Positions 29,149 to 36,219 of a stretch of DNA of 53,124 nucleotides are shown one piece after another. The translations under genes were made by a program, and so were the position numbers. Location of the stretch: positions 1 to 53,124 of the forward strand of contig JAFQMA010000044.1 of the NCBI GenBank assembly GCA_017414535.1, read 5' to 3'. Each line of letters opens with the position of its first letter. Within the stretch, counting starts at the first letter, position 1. The notes below the pieces were generated by a model, which was not told where the DNA came from, searched no databases, and worked only from the letters and a program-made list of their open reading frames with translations. This DNA comes from Clostridia bacterium (GTDB lineage: Bacteria > Bacillota > Clostridia > Oscillospirales > SIG627).

Positions 29149-30447
29149 ATGAAAAAGATCATTGCAATGCTACTGGCCGCAGTCACCCTGCTTTCTCTGC
29201 TCTCCTGCGGAACGGAGCTGGAGAGCGGTGAGGCCACCGGGGCCGAAACTGCAACGGGCACCCCCGTGACTACCACGAAAAAGCCCTCGGGTGCAGCCGA
29301 CATTACCTACCCAAAGATCGCAAAGCCGCTGACGCAGGCTGATTTCGACGCCATTCCCATTGCCAACAACTCCATGACGGAGGAGGAGCTGCGCCAGATC
29401 TGTATTGATTTTATGCAACTGCAGCTTTCCTTCCTTTGGACGCCCAACAAGAGCTTTGACTTTTATACCTACAGTGACGTGAAGGCTCAGATCAAGATCC
29501 GTGTGGTTTACGGCGGCATGCCTTACGTTTCCAACACTACGGGCAACCTCTACCAGCTGATGCATTACTACGATCAGGAAACGGGCATCATGGACACCGC
29601 CGCCATGGGACAAAACGCCCCCAACATTATGGGCAACCAGTGTTCGGGCAATTCCTTCTGGGGTTGGGCCAGAGTATGTAATTCCATGAGCTGGGGCGGC
29701 ACTCCCGAGATCAATCCCGCACACGGCGCGGTAATGGTGGGTCCTTTCACCTTTGACAGTTCCATTCAGAACTACCACTCCGCCAACATTTACACCCCCA
29801 ATATATGCAAGAATAACGGCGAACAGGTCATGTACCGCAGTTACGCCGCCACCAAGCCCGCAGACGGTCTGGTATGGTATGACCCCGCTGTCGGCGGACA
29901 CGTCATGATGATCACGGGCGTACACGTTGAGGAGAAGGACGGCGCCATCGACGGTCAGAAGAGCTACGTGACCTATCAGGATCAAGCCCCCAGCCGCACC
30001 AGTGTTAAGGTAGACGGACAGTCCGTTCTCATGCAGATCGGCTACAGCAGAAAAAGCACCTTTGAGGAGCTTTACAAGGAGGGTTCACTTCCCTTCACGC
30101 TCAAGGAGCTCATCGGCCAGGATCCCGTAGAGAAGGCCACGGCTGACTTCTCCCACAAGGAGGCCTCCATCACCTTCGATCAGCTGAACAGTGCTTCTCT
30201 GAATGCGAACTACGCCATCTCACACGTGACCATGGTCATCCGTGACAAGGACGGAAACGAGACCTATTCCAAGCCCCACGCATTGAAAGGCAGCAGTTCC
30301 TTCTCAAAGAGCATCCTTTTCTCAGAGCTTGGCATTATGCGCTTGAGTTATGAAAAAGCCCTGAGCGAGGGTGCGACCATCACCTTGACCGTACAGTTAG
30401 GCAACGGGGAGCAGTTTGAGATCTACTCCGGTTTGGCGGTAAAATAA
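29149..30447 (+). CDS. Array copy 12: putative Cys-His-Gln lipoprotein enzyme
   Basis: This 432-residue lipoprotein has lipobox LLSC (Cys20) and tether GAETATGTPVTTTKKPSG. Catalytic residues are Cys165 (MGNQCSGNSFWGWARVCNS), His251 (VGGHVMM) and Gln279 (YQDQ). KELIGQDPVEKATADF is kept. An AAAAAGGAGTTATT ribosome binding site precedes the ATG, 12 bases after copy 11. No terminator hairpin follows it, so operon 2 transcripts may run on into copy 13, which also has its own promoter. Confidence 0.82.
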   Translation: MKKIIAMLLAAVTLLSLLSCGTELESGEATGAETATGTPVTTTKKPSGAADITYPKIAKPLTQADFDAIPIANNSMTEEELRQICIDFMQLQLSFLWTPNKSFDFYTYSDVKAQIKIRVVYGGMPYVSNTTGNLYQLMHYYDQETGIMDTAAMGQNAPNIMGNQCSGNSFWGWARVCNSMSWGGTPEINPAHGAVMVGPFTFDSSIQNYHSANIYTPNICKNNGEQVMYRSYAATKPADGLVWYDPAVGGHVMMITGVHVEEKDGAIDGQKSYVTYQDQAPSRTSVKVDGQSVLMQIGYSRKSTFEELYKEGSLPFTLKELIGQDPVEKATADFSHKEASITFDQLNSASLNANYAISHVTMVIRDKDGNETYSKPHALKGSSSFSKSILFSELGIMRLSYEKALSEGATITLTVQLGNGEQFEIYSGLAVK

Positions 30448-30478
30448 TAAAAAAGCAGAATAAAAAACAAAAAACACC

Positions 30479-30507
30479 TTTTCATGCCACGGGACCCGTG
30501 GTATAAT
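30479..30507 (+). promoter_or_regulatory. Promoter of copy 13 with a perfect 15-base palindrome in the spacer
   Basis: TTTTCA (30479-30484) and TATAAT (30502-30507), 17-base spacer, TGG before the -10. CCACGGG-A-CCCGTGG (30487-30501) fills the spacer up to the -10 box. This is a likely repressor or activator site; the regulator is unknown. Confidence 0.65.
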
Positions 30508-30541
30508 GATAGAAATTTGATCAAAGGAGATCCGAAACAAG

Positions 30542-31831
30542 ATGAAACGCATTTTTGCCATGGCTCTTGCCCTTCTCATGCTTCTTTCTACCGTATCCTG
30601 CGGAGGCGGAAGCCTTGACGAGATCGGCAGCGAGACCGCAACTCAGCCCGCTACCGGCGGCGCCCAAAACAAGACGGAAGAGGTGGATACCACCGATTAT
30701 CCCACCGTGCTGAACACCAACATTTCCCAGCAGATCGCCGCTCTTCCCATTGCCAACGCCTCCATGAGCGAGGACGAGCTGCGTCAGCTTTGTCTTGACT
30801 TTTTCCAGATCCAGCTGACCTTTGCCTGGACGCCCAACAAGGATTTCTCCTTTGACTGGACTCCCGGCCGCAAGGACGAGTTCGAGGTAGGTACCGTTTA
30901 CGGCGGTATTCCCTACGTTCATTCCACCACTAACAGCCTTTACGACGTGCTGACCTACTACGATGAGGAAACGGGTGTCATGGACATCAAGGCCATGGGC
31001 AAGGAGCCCGAGAAGCTTATCGGCAACCAGTGCTCCGGCGGCTCCTATTGGGGCTGGGCAAGAGTATCCAACACCATGCACTGGTCCGGCACCTACCGCA
31101 TCGTAGCAAGCCGCGGTGCTATTCCCCTGGGTCCCTACAAGTACGATACCTCTATTGACGACTTTACCGGCACCAACTCCCTGACCATCTGCAAGGCAAA
31201 CGGCGAGCAGACCATGTTCCAGAGCTATGCCCAGCTGAAAAAGGCCGACGGTCTCGTATACTACACCGACGGCGGCCACGTCATGATGGCAGTCTCCAGC
31301 ACTCCCGTTTACAAGGACGGAAAGATCGACGCCAAGGAAAGCTACGTTATGGTGCAGGAGCAGGTACAGGGCAGAGATCCCTTGGAGCAGTCCGACGGCA
31401 GTGCCATTCACGTACAGAAGGGCCGCCTGCAGAAGCACACCTACGAATACCTCTACCAGAGAGGCTACGTTCCCTTCACTCTGGCGGAATTTCACGGACA
31501 GGATCCCGTGGAGAAGGGCGAGGTCAGCTTCTCCTATAAGGAAGCCTCTGCAACCATGGAACAGCTGACCACTGCAAAGCTTTCTGCCAACTACTCTATC
31601 AGCCACGTAAAATTCACTGTACTTGACAAGGAAGGAAACGAGGCTATGAGCAAGTACTACTATCTGAGGAACAGCGGAAACGCCTACGATTACAGCATCG
31701 ATATGGTGCAGCTCGGCATCATCAAAAGCTCCTTCACCAAATACATTACCGAAGGTGCCACCGCCCGCATCGACGTACAGATCGGTAACGGAGAATTCCT
31801 CTGTGCATGGCAGGGTGCTATTACAAAATAA
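30542..31831 (+). CDS. Array copy 13: putative Cys-His-Gln lipoprotein enzyme
   Basis: This 429-residue lipoprotein has lipobox TVSC (Cys20) followed by GGGSLDEIGSE. Catalytic residues are Cys164 (IGNQCSGGSYWGWARVSN), His246 (DGGHVMM) and Gln274 (VQEQ). It forms a subgroup with copies 14 and 15 (CGGGSLE tether start, D(Y/F)PTVL-like linker, LRQLCLDFF, RIDVQIGNGEFLCAWQG end). AAAGGAGATCC precedes the ATG. It is a single-gene unit with its own promoter and terminator. Confidence 0.83.
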   Translation: MKRIFAMALALLMLLSTVSCGGGSLDEIGSETATQPATGGAQNKTEEVDTTDYPTVLNTNISQQIAALPIANASMSEDELRQLCLDFFQIQLTFAWTPNKDFSFDWTPGRKDEFEVGTVYGGIPYVHSTTNSLYDVLTYYDEETGVMDIKAMGKEPEKLIGNQCSGGSYWGWARVSNTMHWSGTYRIVASRGAIPLGPYKYDTSIDDFTGTNSLTICKANGEQTMFQSYAQLKKADGLVYYTDGGHVMMAVSSTPVYKDGKIDAKESYVMVQEQVQGRDPLEQSDGSAIHVQKGRLQKHTYEYLYQRGYVPFTLAEFHGQDPVEKGEVSFSYKEASATMEQLTTAKLSANYSISHVKFTVLDKEGNEAMSKYYYLRNSGNAYDYSIDMVQLGIIKSSFTKYITEGATARIDVQIGNGEFLCAWQGAITK

Positions 31832-31844
31832 AACGTGATCGTGA

Positions 31845-31875
31845 AAGAAGCCTCAAAAAAGAGGCTTCTTTTTTT
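31845..31875 (+). terminator. Terminator of copy 13
   Basis: AAGAAGCCTC-AAAAAA-GAGGCTTCTT (31845-31870) followed by five further T's. Confidence 0.87.
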
Positions 31876-31910
31876 AGACAAAACGAGTAGAAAATAGTCA
31901 AAAACAACTC

Positions 31911-31939
31911 TTTTCGAATTGACATTTTTCTGCTACAAT
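31911..31939 (+). promoter_or_regulatory. Promoter of copy 14
   Basis: TACAAT (31934-31939) with TGC before it (extended -10). At 17 bases upstream the -35 reads TTTTCG (31911-31916), close to the TTTTCA of the copy 8 and 13 promoters. A TTGACA at 31919 is only nine bases from the -10 and is not usable with it. Confidence 0.5.
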
Positions 31940-31978
31940 GATATCAACGCACAATTCAACGTAAAGAAAGGAAATAAG

Positions 31979-33256
31979 ATGAGAAAGATCCTTGCGCTGT
32001 TGCTGGTCTTCGCGACCCTCGCTTCACTGACCGCCTGCGGCGGCGGAAGCTTGGAGGAAACGGGAACTGCAGAAGGAACAGCAACGGCACCCGTACAAAA
32101 CGAAAAAACTGAGGAAGATAAGACTGATTATCCTACGGTACCCAGAGATAGTTTTCTTGCCGAGTTGAACGCTCTGCCCATTGCCAACGGCGCTATGACC
32201 GAAGATCAGCTTCGCCAGCTTTGTCTGGACTTTTTCCGCCTTCAGCTGACCCTGCCCTGGGTTCCCAACCAGTCCTTCAGCTTTGACTACGTACCCGGAG
32301 AGAAGGACACCTGCAACGAGGGCACGCTCTACGGCGGTATGCCCTACGTGGAAAGAACGTATAACAGTCTTTACGCCTTTTTGACCTTATGTGACGAAAA
32401 TGGAGTTTTGGACATCAAGGGCATGGGCAAGGATGCCTACAAATACATCGGAAATCAGTGCTCCGGCGGTTCCTTCTGGGGCTGGTCAAGAGTATCCAAC
32501 TCCATCAACTGGACCGGAACCCACGAGATCGTGGCAAGCCGCGGCGCTATCCCCCTGGGCCCCTATACCTACGATCTTTCCATCGACAATCATCTCTCCG
32601 AGCCTACCCACGATATTTGCGCCCGCAACGGCGAGCAGGTCATGTTCCAAAGCTATGCCGCACTGGAAAAAGCAGACGGACTTGCCCAGTACCGTAACGG
32701 CGGCCACGTGATGATGGCGGTCTCCACCCATCCCATTTATAAAAACGGCAAGATCGACGGAAACGAAAGCTACGTTATTGTGCAGGAGCAGGTGGGCGGC
32801 AGAAGCGAAATGAACGTAGAAGGCGCAGGCAAAATCCTTGCGCAAAAGGGACGAGAGCAAAAACACACCTACTCTTTTCTTCTCAGCCGCGGTTATCTCC
32901 CTTTTACCATTGCGGAATTTCACGGACGCGATCCCATCGATGCAGGAAAAGTAAGCTTTTCTCATGAGGGCCAGGCCACCGTGGATCAGCTGACAAGTGC
33001 AAAGCTGGAGGCAAATTACGCCATCAGCCACCTCACCTTCACCTTCTTTGACAAGGACGGAAACAAGACCTACGAAAAATCCTACTATATGAGAAGTGAC
33101 GCTCTTGCCTATTCTAAAGTTCTGAACATGGCAGATCTCGGCATTGTCAAGAGTCTGTTCTCAAAGTACATCACCGAGGGAGCAACCGCCCGCATCGACG
33201 TACAGATCGGTAATGGAGAATTCCTCTGCGCATGGCAGGGTGCCATCACAAAATAG
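31979..33256 (+). CDS. Array copy 14: putative Cys-His-Gln lipoprotein enzyme
   Basis: The start is set at the ATG at 31979 (MRKILALLLVFATL, 425 residues), which follows AAAGGAAATAAG. The frame opens 20 codons earlier over the promoter. The lipobox is LTAC (Cys20). Catalytic residues are Cys161 (IGNQCSGGSFWGWSRVSN), His243 (NGGHVMM) and Gln271 (VQEQ). DPVEK is altered to DPIDAG. The last 20 residues are the same as copy 13 (from TARIDVQIGNGEFLC), and the DNA there is nearly identical too. Single-gene unit. Confidence 0.83.
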   Translation: MRKILALLLVFATLASLTACGGGSLEETGTAEGTATAPVQNEKTEEDKTDYPTVPRDSFLAELNALPIANGAMTEDQLRQLCLDFFRLQLTLPWVPNQSFSFDYVPGEKDTCNEGTLYGGMPYVERTYNSLYAFLTLCDENGVLDIKGMGKDAYKYIGNQCSGGSFWGWSRVSNSINWTGTHEIVASRGAIPLGPYTYDLSIDNHLSEPTHDICARNGEQVMFQSYAALEKADGLAQYRNGGHVMMAVSTHPIYKNGKIDGNESYVIVQEQVGGRSEMNVEGAGKILAQKGREQKHTYSFLLSRGYLPFTIAEFHGRDPIDAGKVSFSHEGQATVDQLTSAKLEANYAISHLTFTFFDKDGNKTYEKSYYMRSDALAYSKVLNMADLGIVKSLFSKYITEGATARIDVQIGNGEFLCAWQGAITK

Positions 33257-33262
33257 CCCCCT

Positions 33263-33293
33263 TGAGCCGACGGAAATCCGTCGGCTCATTTTT
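33263..33293 (+). terminator. Terminator of copy 14
   Basis: TGAGCCGACGG-AAAT-CCGTCGGCTCA (33263-33288), an 11-bp stem followed by five T's. Confidence 0.9.
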
Positions 33294-33337
33294 ACTGATA
33301 ATGCAAAAAATATGGAAAAACATGTACAATTTTCTTC

Positions 33338-33366
33338 TTCCCATATAACTGCGACTGTGTTATAAT
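33338..33366 (+). promoter_or_regulatory. Probable promoter of copy 15
   Basis: TATAAT (33361-33366) preceded by TGT (extended -10). The -35 at 17 bases is poor (TTCCCA). Confidence 0.45.
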
Positions 33367-33401
33367 GAAGAAAAGCATTTTTTACTGTAAGGAGAAAAGT
33401 G

Positions 33402-34685
33402 ATGAAGCGCATTTTAGCTCTTTTGCTTGTCGTTTTTTCCATCCTCTCTCTTCCCGCCTGTGGTGGCGGAAGCCTTGAGGGAACGGAAACGGTAGCAGAA
33501 ACAAAAAACGAAAGCACCGTTCAGACAAAGACGGAGGAGCCCACAAGCTTTCCCAAGGTGCTGGATACCAAGATCTCCGAAAAGATCGCGGCTCTGCCCA
33601 TTGCCAACGCTTCCATGTCCACGGCAGAGCTTCGTCAGCTTTGTCTTGACTTCTTTAAGATCCAGCTTTCCTTCGCCTGGACGCCCAACAAGAGCTTTTC
33701 CTACGAAAGGACCATCGGCAACAAGGCAAGCCGCAACGTAGGTACCGTTTACGGCGGTATTCCCTACGTTCATTCCACCTCCCAAAGCCTCTACTCTTTT
33801 CTCACCTTCTACGATGAGGCAACGGGTGTTTTGGACGTGGCTTCCGCAGGAGCTTCTCCTCACAACGCCCTCGGAAATCAGTGTTCCGGCGGTTCCTTCT
33901 GGGGTTGGGCCAGGATCTCCAACACCATGAAGTGGCATAAGACACTGGAGATCGTAGCAAAGAACGGCGCCATTCCCGTGGGACCCTACACCTACGACCT
34001 GACCATGGACAACTTTTTAAAATGCAACACGGGAACGATCTGCGTTCAGAACGGCAACGAGGTCATGTATCAAAGCTACGCAAAGCTTCAGCCTGCAGAC
34101 GGTCTTGTATGGCACGACAGCAGCGGTGGACACGTCTCCATGGTTCACAGCTGTCATGTGGAATATAAGAACGGAAAGATCGATCCCGATGCAAGCTACG
34201 TTCTGATCCAGGAGCAGAGTCCCGGGGACGAGCCTACCACGCAGGCAGACGGCAGCCCCATGACCATACAGCAGGGCGTTTCCAACAAGCACACCTTTGC
34301 CACCCTCTTCAAAAAGACCTACATTCCCTTTACATTGGCAGAGTTTCTCGGACAGGATCCCATTGAAGAAGGCAGTGTAACGCTGGGGATTGAAGCGGAC
34401 AGCACCGATCTCGACACCATCATCAACGGTACCATGACGGCAAGTTACGCCATCAGCCACATTAAGATCACCGTTCTGGACAAGGACGGAAAAGAGGCTG
34501 TCAGCAAATATTATTACCTGCGTACCATGGAAAAATCCTACAACAAGGCAGTCCGTATGATGGACTTTGGCATTCTGCGCAACACCTTCTCTCCCCACGT
34601 AAAGGATGGCGCCCGCATCCGTGTGGAGGCACAGCTGGGTAACGGTGAATTCCTTTGCGCTTACGAAGGAAATCTCGTCAAATAA
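33402..34685 (+). CDS. Array copy 15: putative Cys-His-Gln lipoprotein enzyme (last lipoprotein of the array)
   Basis: The 427-residue form starts at the ATG at 33402, with AAGGAGAAAAGTG before it. The lipobox is LPAC (Cys20), followed by GGGSLEGTE. Catalytic residues are Cys161 (LGNQCSGGSFWGWARISN), His244 (SGGHVSM) and Gln272 (IQEQ). The DPVEK position reads DPIEEG. Subgroup of copies 13 and 14; the C-terminus is RVEAQLGNGEFLCAYEGNLVK. It is flanked by its own promoter and terminator. Confidence 0.83.
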   Translation: MKRILALLLVVFSILSLPACGGGSLEGTETVAETKNESTVQTKTEEPTSFPKVLDTKISEKIAALPIANASMSTAELRQLCLDFFKIQLSFAWTPNKSFSYERTIGNKASRNVGTVYGGIPYVHSTSQSLYSFLTFYDEATGVLDVASAGASPHNALGNQCSGGSFWGWARISNTMKWHKTLEIVAKNGAIPVGPYTYDLTMDNFLKCNTGTICVQNGNEVMYQSYAKLQPADGLVWHDSSGGHVSMVHSCHVEYKNGKIDPDASYVLIQEQSPGDEPTTQADGSPMTIQQGVSNKHTFATLFKKTYIPFTLAEFLGQDPIEEGSVTLGIEADSTDLDTIINGTMTASYAISHIKITVLDKDGKEAVSKYYYLRTMEKSYNKAVRMMDFGILRNTFSPHVKDGARIRVEAQLGNGEFLCAYEGNLVK

Positions 34686-34697
34686 TACACGATGAAT

Positions 34698-34730
34698 AGA
34701 AGTCCCGAGTCTCGGGACTTCTTTCTTTTG
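34698..34730 (+). terminator. Terminator of copy 15
   Basis: AGAAGTCCCGAG-T-CTCGGGACTTCT (34698-34722), then TTCTTTTG. A long stem with a near-zero formal loop. Confidence 0.85.
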
Positions 34731-34763
34731 CCATTTATTTAATGAAAAAGTCGAAAAAAAGGC

Positions 34764-34791
34764 TTCACAATACGGAATATTATGTTACAAT
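34764..34791 (+). promoter_or_regulatory. Promoter of copy 16
   Basis: TTCACA (34764-34769), 16-base spacer, TACAAT (34786-34791) with TGT before the -10. Confidence 0.55.
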
Positions 34792-34822
34792 AAAGGCAAA
34801 CAAAAGGAAAGGAATCGGTACC

Positions 34823-36040
34823 ATGAGTGACGAGATCAATAGCTGCGTTGAAAATACCACAGAGGAAGAAAAGGAGCTCTCCTTGGAGGGCGTGATCTGC
34901 GAGCCCTTGACCTGGGAAAGGATCAATTCCATTCCCGTAGCCACCCCTGAAATGAGCACAGAGCAGTTGAGACAGATCTGCGTGGATGAAATGAATCTGC
35001 AGCTGTCCTTTGGCTGGACGCCCAATACAAGCTTTACTTACTGGCAGTGGCGCGGTAAGAACACCACCCGTGATATGAAGCGCGGTACAGCCTACGGCGG
35101 CCTTCCCTACATTTCCTATCAGACCAACAGCATCTACCGCGTGATGCACCTATACGACGAAAAAACAGGCGTGCTGGATACGGCAACGCTGGGTGATAAT
35201 TTCTGCTATCTCATGGGAAACCAGTGCTCCGGCACCACGGCATGGGGCTGGGCCAGAGTAAGCACCACCATCGACTGGTCCGGAACGGAGGAGATCTTCC
35301 CCACTCACGGCGCCTACCCCATCGGTGATTATACCTATGAATACGAGGACATGGACAACTTCTATAACAAGAAGCGTTTTTCCGCTGACATCATCGCCGC
35401 CAACGGCGAGGAGGTCATGTGTGAGGCATACGCGAAGCTTCAGCCTGCGGACGGTATCATGTGGTACAGACCCATCGGCGGTCACGTGCAGATGGCGACC
35501 CGCTGTCCCGTGGTAGTCCGAAATGAGGACGGAACCATCGACCGTGAAAAGAGCCGCGGCTTTTTCCAGGATCAACAGGGCAATCGCAAGGATATTCAGC
35601 AGAAGAACGGCACCACCCTCTCCGTTATGGCGGGCATTGAGCACGAGCTGACCTTTAAGAAGCTGTTGGAGGATGGATATCTTCCCTTTGAGATCGCTGA
35701 ACTTTCCGGCAGAAAGAAGGTAGAACGCTCTCACCTTGACTGCTCCTGCAAAAAGGACAGTGTGACCTATGAAGAGCTGCAGGAGATGGAATTTTCCTGT
35801 AACTACATTTTCAGCGATCTGACCATCCGCATTTTCGACAAGGACGGGAACGAGATCTACAAGGGCTTTTCCTGCTGTCAGGAGGAAGCCTTGACCTGGA
35901 AGAAATGCAGTCTCGCTAAGACCAAGCTCTTTACTCCCGATTACCGGGAGCTATGCATTACGGGCAATTCCGTGCAGATCGACGCACGCATCGGAAGCGG
36001 TGAGCTCCTCACTGCCTACAAGGGCAATTTTAAGGATTAA
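34823..36040 (+). CDS. Array copy 16: cytosolic Cys-His-Gln protein, N-type
   Basis: The 405-residue protein starts at the ATG at 34823 (MSDEINSCVENTTEEEKELS) after AAAGGAATCGGTACC. It has no hydrophobic signal, and the acidic N-terminus leads directly into the domain at about residue 26, so it should stay in the cytosol. Catalytic residues are Cys135 (MGNQCSGTTAWGWARVS), His221 (IGGHVQM) and Gln251 (FQDQ). Fourteen cysteines fit a reducing compartment. The YWQWRGK segment before YGGLPY marks it as the same subtype as the first domains of copies 17 and 18. The frame is open upstream to 34742, but that lies across the promoter. Own promoter and terminator. Confidence 0.82.
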   Translation: MSDEINSCVENTTEEEKELSLEGVICEPLTWERINSIPVATPEMSTEQLRQICVDEMNLQLSFGWTPNTSFTYWQWRGKNTTRDMKRGTAYGGLPYISYQTNSIYRVMHLYDEKTGVLDTATLGDNFCYLMGNQCSGTTAWGWARVSTTIDWSGTEEIFPTHGAYPIGDYTYEYEDMDNFYNKKRFSADIIAANGEEVMCEAYAKLQPADGIMWYRPIGGHVQMATRCPVVVRNEDGTIDREKSRGFFQDQQGNRKDIQQKNGTTLSVMAGIEHELTFKKLLEDGYLPFEIAELSGRKKVERSHLDCSCKKDSVTYEELQEMEFSCNYIFSDLTIRIFDKDGNEIYKGFSCCQEEALTWKKCSLAKTKLFTPDYRELCITGNSVQIDARIGSGELLTAYKGNFKD

Positions 36041-36065
36041 AAAGCAAAGAAAAAAGACATTTCGG

Positions 36066-36096
36066 CAGGGCAAAAATTGCCCTGTCTTTTTTTTTG
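36066..36096 (+). terminator. Terminator of copy 16
   Basis: CAGGGCAA-AAA-TTGCCCTG (36066-36084) within a longer imperfect stem, followed by a run of about 10 T's. Confidence 0.87.
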
Positions 36097-36160
36097 AAAA
36101 AGTGTGGTAATCATTGACAAAATCGATAAAAAAAGTGATGAATTTTTGGTAAAAAAAACG

Positions 36161-36189
36161 TATAAAAATCCACCGCATTATGGTAGAAT
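36161..36189 (+). promoter_or_regulatory. Probable promoter of copies 17-18
   Basis: TAGAAT (36184-36189) preceded by TGG (extended -10). The -35 position reads TATAAA, a weak match. A CCA lies eight bases before the TGG, similar to but not the same as the copy 8 and 13 element. Confidence 0.42.
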
Positions 36190-36219
36190 GAAGCAAACAT
36201 TTCACGAAAGGGAAAGCCG

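Noticed and set aside
31919..31924. TTGACA before copy 14 as a consensus -35
   Set aside because: Only nine bases from the TACAAT box; a functional pair needs about 16-18.
34742..34822. N-terminal extension of array copy 16
   Set aside because: It runs across the promoter, and the ATG at 34823 has a ribosome binding site. The extension also shows no signal peptide.
14559..36040. Transglutaminase-like (Cys-His-Asp) assignment for the array domain
   Set aside because: The third conserved residue is Gln (once His), not Asp, and it lies 28-30 residues after the His in a QxQ/DQ setting, which fits NlpC/P60 or CHAP order better. Not excluded without structure.
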